Shown here: positions 53,959 to 61,300 of the stretch, one piece after another
How the letters are laid out: each line of letters starts with the position of its first letter
Numbering within the stretch: the stretch's first letter is position 1
DNA from: Shinella pollutisoli
GTDB lineage: Bacteria; Pseudomonadota; Alphaproteobacteria; Rhizobiales; Rhizobiaceae
DNA length: 64,000 nt
Direction: 5' to 3'
NCBI RefSeq assembly: GCF_024609765.1
Contig: NZ_JANFDG010000005.1
Location: 1-64,000, forward strand
The notes under the pieces: model-generated
Databases searched by the model: none
The model's input: the letters and a program-made list of their open reading frames with translations, nothing else
What the model was told of the DNA's origin: nothing
Position numbers and translations under genes: made by a program

Positions 53959-56094
53959 ATGACCATATTGTTGGGCGTTATCGCATGCGGGTTGCTCTCG
54001 GTGGCTTATGCCGTCTGGGCGACGCGGTCGGTGCTTGCCGCCGACCAGGGGAATGCCCGCATGCAGGAAATTGCAGGCTATATCCGGGAAGGGGCGCAGG
54101 CCTATCTCACCCGCCAGTACAAGACCATCGCCATCGTCGGGATCGTCGTCTTCATCGGCGCCTGGCTGCTTCTCTCCGCGACGGCCGCGATCGGCTTCCT
54201 GATCGGCGCCGTCCTTTCGGGTGTCGCCGGCTTCATCGGCATGCACGTCTCCGTGCGCGCCAATGTCCGCACGGCCCAGGCCGCATCCGTCAGCCTGTCC
54301 TCCGGCCTCGACATCGCCTTCAAGTCGGGCGCCATCACCGGCATGCTGGTGGCGGGCCTGGCGCTCCTCGGCGTCTCGATCTACTACTGGTATCTCACCG
54401 CCGTGCTCGGCCAGGACCCGGCGTCGCGTGACGTCATCGACGCGCTGGTGGCGCTCGGCTTCGGCGCCTCGCTGATCTCCATCTTCGCCCGTCTCGGCGG
54501 CGGCATCTTCACCAAGGGTGCGGACGTCGGCGGCGACCTCGTCGGCAAGGTCGAGGCCGGCATTCCGGAGGACGACCCGCGCAACCCGGCCACCATCGCC
54601 GACAACGTCGGCGACAATGTCGGCGACTGCGCCGGCATGGCCGCCGACCTGTTCGAGACCTATGCGGTGACCGTCGTCGCCACCATGGTGCTCGCGGCGA
54701 TCTTCTTCGCCGGCACGCCGGTTCTCGCCTCCGCCATGGCCTATCCGCTGGCGATCTGCGCGACCTGCGTGATCACCTCGATCGTCGGCACCTTCTTCGT
54801 CAAGCTCGGCGCCAACGGCTCGATCATGGGCGCGCTCTACAAGGGCCTGATCGTCACCGGCGTGCTCTCCATCGCCGGCCTTGCCGCGGCGACCTCGCTC
54901 ACCATCGGCTGGGGCTCGATCGGCACGGTCGCCGGCATCGAGATCACCGGTTCCGCGCTCTTCGCCTGCGGCCTGATCGGCCTGATCGTGACGGCGCTGA
55001 TCGTGGTGATCACCGAATACTACACCGGCACCAACAAGCGCCCGGTGAACTCCATCGCCCAGGCGTCGGTGACCGGCCACGGCACCAACGTCATCCAGGG
55101 GCTCGCGGTCTCGCTGGAATCGACGGCGCTTCCGGCGATCGTCATCGTCGGCGGCATCATCGGCACCTACCAGCTCGCCGGCCTGTTCGGCACCGGCATC
55201 GCCGTCACCGCCATGCTCGGCATCGCCGGCATGATCGTGGCGCTCGACGCCTTCGGCCCCGTCACCGACAATGCCGGCGGCATCGCCGAGATGTCCGGCC
55301 TCGATCCGGAGGTGCGCAAGTCCACCGACGCGCTCGACGCCGTCGGCAACACCACCAAGGCCGTCACCAAGGGCTATGCGATCGGCTCGGCCGGCCTCGG
55401 CGCACTGGTGCTCTTCGCCGCCTATTCGAACGACCTCGCCTATTTCGCGGCGAACGGCGACAAGTATCCCTACTTCGCCGACATCGGCACGATCTCCTTC
55501 GACCTCTCCAACCCCTACGTGGTCGCGGGCCTGATCTTCGGCGGTCTCATCCCCTACCTCTTCGGCGGCATCGCCATGACGGCCGTCGGCCGCGCGGCGG
55601 GCTCCATCGTCGAGGAGGTGCGCCGGCAGTTCCGCGAGAAGGCCGGCATCATGAAGGGGACCGAACGGCCCGACTACGGCCGCGCGGTGGACATCCTCAC
55701 CAAGGCGGCGATCCGCGAGATGATCGTGCCGTCGCTCCTGCCGGTGCTGGCGCCGCTCGTCGTCTATTTCGGCGTGCTCCTGATCTCCGGCTCCAAGGCG
55801 TCCGCCTTCGCGGCCCTCGGCGCCTCGCTGCTCGGCGTCATCGTCAACGGCCTCTTCGTCGCGATCTCCATGACGTCGGGCGGCGGCGCCTGGGACAATG
55901 CGAAGAAGAGCTTCGAGGACGGCTTCGTCGACAAGGATGGCCAGCGCCACCTCAAGGGTTCGGACGCCCACAAGGCCTCCGTCACCGGCGACACCGTCGG
56001 CGACCCCTACAAGGACACGGCCGGTCCGGCCGTCAACCCGGCGATCAAGATCACCAACATCGTGGCCCTGCTGCTGCTCGCCGCGCTGGCCTGA
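53959..56094 (+). CDS. hppA: Membrane H+-translocating pyrophosphatase, K+-independent type
   Basis: The protein has 711 residues and about sixteen membrane helices. The pyrophosphate-binding loop is [20 protein letters not shown], followed by [12 protein letters not shown], and the C-terminal [18 protein letters not shown] is intact, supplying the metal-binding aspartates. Position 467 is lysine in GNTTKA, the substitution that makes these pumps independent of potassium. The enzyme uses pyrophosphate from biosynthesis to pump protons. The start at [10 protein letters not shown] is set by AAGGAGG upstream. The gene is followed by a strong terminator. Confidence 0.95.
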   Translation: MTILLGVIACGLLSVAYAVWATRSVLAADQGNARMQEIAGYIREGAQAYLTRQYKTIAIVGIVVFIGAWLLLSATAAIGFLIGAVLSGVAGFIGMHVSVRANVRTAQAASVSLSSGLDIAFKSGAITGMLVAGLALLGVSIYYWYLTAVLGQDPASRDVIDALVALGFGASLISIFARLGGGIFTKGADVGGDLVGKVEAGIPEDDPRNPATIADNVGDNVGDCAGMAADLFETYAVTVVATMVLAAIFFAGTPVLASAMAYPLAICATCVITSIVGTFFVKLGANGSIMGALYKGLIVTGVLSIAGLAAATSLTIGWGSIGTVAGIEITGSALFACGLIGLIVTALIVVITEYYTGTNKRPVNSIAQASVTGHGTNVIQGLAVSLESTALPAIVIVGGIIGTYQLAGLFGTGIAVTAMLGIAGMIVALDAFGPVTDNAGGIAEMSGLDPEVRKSTDALDAVGNTTKAVTKGYAIGSAGLGALVLFAAYSNDLAYFAANGDKYPYFADIGTISFDLSNPYVVAGLIFGGLIPYLFGGIAMTAVGRAAGSIVEEVRRQFREKAGIMKGTERPDYGRAVDILTKAAIREMIVPSLLPVLAPLVVYFGVLLISGSKASAFAALGASLLGVIVNGLFVAISMTSGGGAWDNAKKSFEDGFVDKDGQRHLKGSDAHKASVTGDTVGDPYKDTAGPAVNPAIKITNIVALLLLAALA

Positions 56095-56114
56095 TCCGCC
56101 GTCAGCCCAAAAAG

Positions 56115-56142
56115 AAACCGCGGGGAGCGATCCCCGCGGTTT
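56115..56142. terminator. Intrinsic terminator after hppA
   Basis: A perfect 12-pair stem (56115-56126 against 56131-56142) closes a four-base loop, with AAA before and TTTCCTTTT after, so it can act in both directions for hppA and the convergent bamE. Confidence 0.9.
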
Positions 56143-56167
56143 TCCTTTTGGTTCCGTGCGTCGGGCG

Positions 56168-56632
56168 TCAGCTTCCGCCGAGCGCGTTGCGGATCATCGT
56201 CGCCGGGTTGGCGCCGCCGCGCAGCAACTGGCCGAGGAAGGTGAGCTCCATGCCGCCCGTCGGCGTCGTGCGCGAGATCATGTCGAAGACGACGCCGTCC
56301 TTCAGCGTGTAGTTGGCAAGCCGTTCGACCGTGCCTTCCTTGTTGAAGTAGACGGCGAGGATGTTCTGCTCGACGATCTTCGGCTTCATGAAGGCGACGG
56401 GGCGCGTGCGGGTCTGCGAGATGTAGTAGAAGACCTCGTTGTCGAAGGTCGCCGTCGAGGAGGGCGAGCCGAGCGAGAGCAGCACCTGCTCGCGCGACGA
56501 GCCGACGGGCGCGAGCGCCAGCGTCTCCTGGTCGACCACGTAGCCCTGGTGCAGCACCTCGCCGGTGTTGCAGCCCGCCAGAAGCGAAGCGGAGACGGTG
56601 ACGGCAATGGCGGCGTTACGCAACAGCTTCAT
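56168..56632 (-). CDS. bamE: Outer-membrane protein assembly factor BamE (SmpA/OmlA)
   Basis: The protein has 154 residues. It is a lipoprotein of the BAM complex, which folds barrel proteins into the outer membrane. The start MKLLRNAAIAVTVSASLLAGC gives a signal with lipobox cysteine at about residue 21, and the N-terminal extension to the next upstream ATG is not signal-like. The BamE core starts near YVVDQETLALAPVGSSREQVLLSLGSPSS and continues through the paired strands YYISQTRTRP and IVEQNILAVYFNKEGTVERLANYTLKDG. It is divergent from the bc1 chaperone gene. Confidence 0.9.
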   Translation of the reverse strand: MKLLRNAAIAVTVSASLLAGCNTGEVLHQGYVVDQETLALAPVGSSREQVLLSLGSPSSTATFDNEVFYYISQTRTRPVAFMKPKIVEQNILAVYFNKEGTVERLANYTLKDGVVFDMISRTTPTGGMELTFLGQLLRGGANPATMIRNALGGS

Positions 56633-56780
56633 GTTCAAGGCGTCTCTCTTCAAAATATCCCCGGCCCGCGATGGCCGCACAGCCATTGCAATTCGTGCCT
56701 GCTTCGGTAAACCAGCTTCGAGCGTCATGCAACACGGCATGCTGCGCCTCCTTGGTTTGAATCAGGCAAAACTGGGCTTT

Positions 56781-57323
56781 ATGATGTTTTTCGGCCTGTT
56801 CGGCAAAAAAAACGGCAACCGGCGGATCGTCGAGAAGCAGTATGCGGCGCTGACGGCGGCCGCGCGCCGGCCCGGCCTCTATGCGCGCCTCGGCGTGCCC
56901 GACACGGTGATGGGCCGCTTCGAGATGCTGTCGGCCATGCTGATCCTCTATTTCCGCCGCACGCGCAGCTCCGCGCGCTCGGGCCAGGAGATCGCCCAGG
57001 AGATCGTCGACGCCTTCTTCGAGGACGTCGACCATTCGATCCGCGAGCTCGGCGTCGGCGACGTCGGCGTGCCGAAGCGCATGAAGAAGTTCGCCGGCAT
57101 GTTCTACGGCCGGCTCGAATCCTACGCCGCGGCGCTCGACTCCGGCGACCGGGAGGCGCTCGCCGCCGCGCTCGGCCGCAACATCCATCCCGAGGCCGGC
57201 GAGGCCGCGCCCTCGATGCGGGCGCTCGCCGACTACCTGTTTTCCGTCGAGGCGGCCATGGCGGCCCTTCCGGAGGACGCCATCGAGACGGGGGCGCTCG
57301 CCGTGCCCGCGCCGGAGACCTGA
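56781..57323 (+). CDS. Ubiquinol-cytochrome c chaperone (UbcC/CBP3 family)
   Basis: The protein has 180 residues. It fits the CBP3-type family needed to assemble cytochrome b into the bc1 complex: EKQYAALTAAARRPGLYARLGVPDTVMGRFEML, LYFRR, then GQEIAQEIVDAFFEDVDHSIRELGVGDVGVPKRMKKFAGMFYGRL. The start at MMFFGLFGKKNGNRR gives the usual family N-terminus. Upstream Met codons at 56727 and 56739 would add an unlike sequence, and the ribosome-binding site is weak everywhere, so the start is uncertain. YceD starts five bases after its stop. Confidence 0.82.
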   Translation: MMFFGLFGKKNGNRRIVEKQYAALTAAARRPGLYARLGVPDTVMGRFEMLSAMLILYFRRTRSSARSGQEIAQEIVDAFFEDVDHSIRELGVGDVGVPKRMKKFAGMFYGRLESYAAALDSGDREALAAALGRNIHPEAGEAAPSMRALADYLFSVEAAMAALPEDAIETGALAVPAPET

Positions 57324-57328
57324 ACGCC

Positions 57329-57880
57329 ATGAAGACCGACGACATTCCCTTCTCCTATCCCGTCAGGGTGGGGCACATCTCCGCCAATCCCGTCGAGGTG
57401 ACGATCTCGGCCGATGCCGAGGAGCGGGCGGGCCTCGCGCGCCTCTGGGGCGTCCTGGAGGTGAGGGCGCTTTCCGCCGCCTTCCAGGTGCAGCGCTGGA
57501 AGCGCGACGGCGTGCGCCTCAAGGGCCGCGTTTCGGCCGACATCGTCCAGGCCTGCGTGGTGACGCTGGAGCCGGTCGAGGCGCATATCGACGAGCCGGT
57601 CGAGGCCGTCTTCGTGCCGGAGGGCTCCAAGCTCGCGCGCATGCCCGTCGCGGTCGAGGGCGGCGAGATGCTGCTCGACCCGGACGGCCCGGACGCGCCG
57701 GAGGTCTTTTCCGGCGACACGATCGACGCCGGCGCGGTGGCCGCCGAGCACGCCGCGCTTGCCATCGACCCCTATCCGCGCAAGAGCGACGCGGTCTTCG
57801 AGGGCCATACCGAAAGCACGCGGAAGGACGACCGGAAACCCTCGCCCTTCGCCGCGCTCAAGGACTGGAAAAAAGACTGA
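57329..57880 (+). CDS. YceD/DUF177-family protein
   Basis: The protein has 183 residues. It fits DUF177: the CxxxL-type middle (ADIVQACVVTLEPVEAHIDEPVEAVFVP) with a strictly conserved cysteine, the acidic DPDGPDAPEVFSGDTIDAG loop, and a C-terminal HAALAIDPYPRK motif. In E. coli YceD (the 23S rRNA accumulation protein) lies beside rpmF. Here rpmF is not present between it and plsX, so the rpmF-plsX link is broken. It is coupled to the bc1 chaperone gene by a five-base gap. Confidence 0.88.
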   Translation: MKTDDIPFSYPVRVGHISANPVEVTISADAEERAGLARLWGVLEVRALSAAFQVQRWKRDGVRLKGRVSADIVQACVVTLEPVEAHIDEPVEAVFVPEGSKLARMPVAVEGGEMLLDPDGPDAPEVFSGDTIDAGAVAAEHAALAIDPYPRKSDAVFEGHTESTRKDDRKPSPFAALKDWKKD

Positions 57881-58013
57881 ACGGCGTTCCGCCCGGCGGA
57901 TAATTCAGTTGTCACCCCGGTGAAAAGCGCTATTTTGACGCAATCCGCGTCGGCGGCGCGCTGGAGCATCCTGCAAACGGGCGAAATCGCCTGCTCGCAG
58001 ACAAGATACTCTG

Positions 58014-58068
58014 GATTCAAGGAATTTAGAGCATCCTTTGTGCGTCCGCACGGACGCACGGCGCTCTA
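58014..58068. repeat. Intergenic hairpin with GATTCAAGGA leader (copy 2), upstream of plsX
   Basis: GATTCAAGGA (58014-58023) is followed by outer arms TAGAGC (58027-58032) and GCTCTA (58063-58068) and a perfect nine-pair core (58040-58048 against 58051-58059) with a two-base centre. Its core GTGCGTCCG/CGGACGCAC differs from copy 1 at 14361 by a compensating G/C change. The matching leader makes them two members of one family. Confidence 0.6.
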
Positions 58069-58096
58069 GCGGAAACAAGAACAAGGCAAGATACGC

Positions 58097-59158
58097 GTGG
58101 TCACAATTTCCGTTGATGTCATGGGTGGCGATTTCGGCCCGGAGGTCGCCATCCCTGGCGCAGCCAAGGCTCTCGAACGCCATCCCGACATCCGATTCGT
58201 GCTCTATGGCGATGCGGCCCGGTGCGAGCCGCTGATCGACCAGCACCCCAAGCTGAAGGCGGCGAGCACCTTCCGCCACTGTGACGTCGCCGTGGCCATG
58301 GACGAGAAGCCGAGCCAGGCGCTGCGTCGCGGGCGCGGCAAATCCTCGATGTGGCTGTCGATCGACGCCGTCGCCAAGGGCGAGGCGGATGTGGCCGTCT
58401 CCGCCGGCAACACCGGCGCGCTGATGGCCATGTCGAAATTCTGTTTGCGCATGATGGCGAACATCGAGCGCCCAGCGATCGCCGGCATCTGGCCGACGCT
58501 GAAGGGCGAGAGCATCGTGCTCGACATCGGCGCCACCATCGGCGCGGACGCGAACCAGCTCTTCGACTTCGCGCTGATGGGCGGCGCCATGGCGCGCGCG
58601 CTGTTCGAGGTCGACCGGCCGACGGTCGGCCTCCTCAACGTCGGCGTCGAGGAGATCAAGGGCCAGGAAGAGGTCAAGGCCGCCGGCCAGCTCATCCGCG
58701 AGGCCAATGTCGACACGATCGACTATTATGGTTTCGTGGAAGGTGACGACATCGGCAAGGGCACGGTGGACGTGGTGGTGACGGAAGGCTTTGCCGGCAA
58801 CATCGCGCTGAAGGCCGCCGAAGGCACGGCGCGGCAGATGGCCACCTACCTGCGCGCCGCCATGTCGCGCACCTGGCTCGCCCGGCTCGGCTACATCCTG
58901 GCGAAGAGCGCCTTCGACCGGCTGCGCGAGAAGATGGATCCGCGCAAGGTCAACGGCGGCGTGTTCCTGGGGCTGAACGGCATCGTCATCAAGAGCCACG
59001 GCGGCACGGACGCCGAGGGCTTTGCCGCCGCCGTCGATGTGGGCTACGACATGGTCCGCAACGGCCTGAAGGACAAGATCGAGAAAGATTTGCAGAAATA
59101 TCATGCCGGCCGCCCCGTGGGGGGTGCTGCCCAGGACATGAGCGACGGGGTACGATGA
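58097..59158 (+). CDS. plsX: Phosphate acyltransferase PlsX
   Basis: The protein has 353 residues and starts at GTG ([16 protein letters not shown]), which abuts no good Shine-Dalgarno. PlsX makes acyl-phosphate from acyl-ACP for phospholipid synthesis. The family core [23 protein letters not shown] and [17 protein letters not shown] is present. fabH starts one base after its stop, so initiation and acyl transfer are produced together. A hairpin repeat precedes it. Confidence 0.93.
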   Translation: MVTISVDVMGGDFGPEVAIPGAAKALERHPDIRFVLYGDAARCEPLIDQHPKLKAASTFRHCDVAVAMDEKPSQALRRGRGKSSMWLSIDAVAKGEADVAVSAGNTGALMAMSKFCLRMMANIERPAIAGIWPTLKGESIVLDIGATIGADANQLFDFALMGGAMARALFEVDRPTVGLLNVGVEEIKGQEEVKAAGQLIREANVDTIDYYGFVEGDDIGKGTVDVVVTEGFAGNIALKAAEGTARQMATYLRAAMSRTWLARLGYILAKSAFDRLREKMDPRKVNGGVFLGLNGIVIKSHGGTDAEGFAAAVDVGYDMVRNGLKDKIEKDLQKYHAGRPVGGAAQDMSDGVR

Positions 59159-59159
59159 C

Positions 59160-60131
59160 ATGATCCGTTCAGTGGTCCGCGGTTTCGGGGCGGTGCTCCC
59201 GAAGCGGGTGCTCACCAATGCCGAACTCGAAAGCATGGTCGACACGTCCGACGAATGGATCGTGCAGCGCACCGGCATCCGCGAGCGCCACATCGCCGGC
59301 GAGGGCGAGACGACCGCCTCGCTGGGGGCCGCCGCCGCGCAGGCCGCGCTCGACAAGGCCGGCTTCAAGGCCGCCGACATCGACCTCATCATCGTCGCCA
59401 CCTCGACGCCGGACAACACCTTCCCGGCCGTCGCCGTCGACATCCAGAACCGGCTCGGCATGCATCACGGCTTCGCCTTCGACGTGCAGGCCGTCTGCTC
59501 CGGCTTCGTCTATGCGGTGGCGACCGCCGACGCCTATATCCGCGGCGGGCTCGCGCGGCGCGCGATCGTCGTCGGCGCGGAGACCTTCTCGCGCATCCTC
59601 GACTGGACCGACCGCACGACCTGCGTGCTCTTCGGCGACGGCGCCGGCGCCATCGTGCTGGAGCGCGCGGAAGGCGAGGGCACGTCGGCCGACCGCGGCG
59701 TGCTGACCGCGCAGCTGCGCTCCGACGGCGCGCATCGCGACAAGCTCTACGTCGACGGCGGCCCGTCGACGACCGGCACCGTCGGCCACCTGCGCATGGA
59801 GGGCCGCGAGGTCTTCAAGCACGCCGTCGGCATGATCACCGACGTCATCGTCGCCGCCTTCGACGCGACGGGGCTGACCTCGGAGGACCTCGACTGGATG
59901 GTGCCGCACCAGGCCAACCGCCGCATCATCGACGCGTCGGCCAAGAAGCTCGGCATCGCGCCGGAGAAGGTCGTCATCACCGTCGACAGGCACGGCAACA
60001 CGTCGGCCGCATCGATCCCGCTGGCGCTGGCGACGGCCGCCGGCGACGGGCGCATCAGGGAGGGCGACCTCGTGCTGCTCGAGGCGATGGGCGGCGGCTT
60101 CACCTGGGGTGCGGTGCTGCTGCGCTGGTAG
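59160..60131 (+). CDS. fabH: 3-oxoacyl-ACP synthase III
   Basis: The protein has 323 residues. It starts fatty-acid synthesis by condensing acetyl-CoA with malonyl-ACP. The thiolase-type triad is C113 (QAVCSGF), H250 (PHQANRR) and N280 (GNTSAAS). Oligomer and CoA contacts such as [13 protein letters not shown] near residue 37 are standard. It lies one base after plsX. Confidence 0.95.
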   Translation: MIRSVVRGFGAVLPKRVLTNAELESMVDTSDEWIVQRTGIRERHIAGEGETTASLGAAAAQAALDKAGFKAADIDLIIVATSTPDNTFPAVAVDIQNRLGMHHGFAFDVQAVCSGFVYAVATADAYIRGGLARRAIVVGAETFSRILDWTDRTTCVLFGDGAGAIVLERAEGEGTSADRGVLTAQLRSDGAHRDKLYVDGGPSTTGTVGHLRMEGREVFKHAVGMITDVIVAAFDATGLTSEDLDWMVPHQANRRIIDASAKKLGIAPEKVVITVDRHGNTSAASIPLALATAAGDGRIREGDLVLLEAMGGGFTWGAVLLRW

Positions 60132-60245
60132 TCCGGGGCGTTCGCCGTTTCCCCGAATCGCAAGAATCCCCTATCTCCTTGTTTCTACGCAGTTCCGGAT
60201 GCGGAGGCGCCTTGCGCTTTTGCCGGAATTGCTTCCGGCCGCGCC

Positions 60246-60274
60246 CTTGACCCGCCGGGGCAAGGACAATAGTC
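60246..60274 (+). promoter_or_regulatory. Candidate ihfA promoter
   Basis: CTTGAC (60246-60251) is a perfect rhizobial -35 element. A -10-like CAATAG or AATAGT follows after 15-16 bases. It lies in the 190-base gap between fabH and ihfA, so ihfA may be transcribed on its own as well as from plsX. Confidence 0.4.
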
Positions 60275-60321
60275 TGCGCTCCCTAAGCATGCGCTTTCTA
60301 TGGAAAATCGGTGAGGAGAAG

Positions 60322-60660
60322 ATGAGCGGGAAGACGGTGACACGCGCAGACCTGGCCGAATCGGTTTTCCGCAAGGTGGGCCTTTCGAGGACCGAATCGG
60401 CCGAGCTGGTCGAGACCGTGATCGACGAGATCTGCAACGCCATCGTGCGCGGCGAGAGCGTGAAGCTCTCCTCCTTCGCGACCTTCCAGGTGCGCGACAA
60501 GAACGAGCGCATCGGCCGCAACCCGAAGACGGGCGAGGAGGTGCCGATCTCGCCGCGCCGGGTGATGACCTTCAAGGCCTCCAACGTGCTCAAGCAGCGG
60601 GTGCTGAAGGCTCATCTCGCGCGCAAGGCGAAGCAGAAGCCGGCCTCGCCCGCCTCCTGA
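60322..60660 (+). CDS. ihfA: Integration host factor alpha subunit
   Basis: The protein has 112 residues of HU/IHF fold. It bends DNA sharply at specific sites with Ihf[21 protein letters not shown] at the N-terminus, [33 protein letters not shown] spanning the intercalating arms with the Asn-Pro-Lys tip, and [15 protein letters not shown] are standard. GAGGAG lies three bases before the ATG. The longer upstream frame is antisense to the fabH-ihfA gap and not IHF-like. Confidence 0.95.
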   Translation: MSGKTVTRADLAESVFRKVGLSRTESAELVETVIDEICNAIVRGESVKLSSFATFQVRDKNERIGRNPKTGEEVPISPRRVMTFKASNVLKQRVLKAHLARKAKQKPASPAS

Positions 60661-60768
60661 CGGCTTTTATCCGCCCGCACGTGAATATCCGGCGCCAACC
60701 CGTTGAAATGAATGCGATCGTCCGGCATATGTCTTGTGCCGTCCATGCGTTTTTCCAACGAGGGTAGA

Positions 60769-61299
60769 ATGGACAAGAGTCCGGACGCTTTCCGCACCAT
60801 CAGCGAAGTCGCCGACGATCTCGACCTGCCGCAGCACGTGCTGCGCTTCTGGGAGACGCGCTTCACGCAGATCAGGCCGATGAAGCGCGGCGGCGGGCGG
60901 CGCTACTACCGGCCGGAAGACGTCGACCTGCTCAAGGGCATCCGTCACCTGCTCTACGACCACGGCTACACGATCAAGGGCGTGCAGAAGCTCCTGAAGG
61001 TCAACGGCAACAAGTTCGTCGCGGCGATCGCAAGCGGCGACCTTGCCACCGTGGAGGCGCTCGCCGCCGCCAGCCACGAGGAGCCGCCGCCGCCGAAGGC
61101 GGCGAGCGACGAGGACCAGATCGTCGGTCGCGCCAAGGTGCCGGCGAGCCGCCGCTTCTTCTCCTTCGTCGGCGGCGGCGACGATTCGCCGGAGATCTCG
61201 ATCGGCCGCTCCAGCGTCGGCAAGGAGGACCGCGCGCTCCTGCAGGAGGCGCTCTACGACCTCCTGGAATGCAAGCGCCTGCTCGACCAGGTGCGCTGA
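60769..61299 (+). CDS. MerR-family transcriptional regulator
   Basis: The protein has 176 residues. An N-terminal MerR helix-turn-helix ([25 protein letters not shown], then the wing [22 protein letters not shown]) is followed by a short coiled stretch and a polar tail with no cysteine triad for metal binding. A regulator of this type next to ihfA is usual in alphaproteobacteria, where its target is not known. GAGGG precedes the ATG at 60769. No tRNA follows it in this window. Confidence 0.9.
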   Translation: MDKSPDAFRTISEVADDLDLPQHVLRFWETRFTQIRPMKRGGGRRYYRPEDVDLLKGIRHLLYDHGYTIKGVQKLLKVNGNKFVAAIASGDLATVEALAAASHEEPPPPKAASDEDQIVGRAKVPASRRFFSFVGGGDDSPEISIGRSSVGKEDRALLQEALYDLLECKRLLDQVR

Positions 61300-61300
61300 G

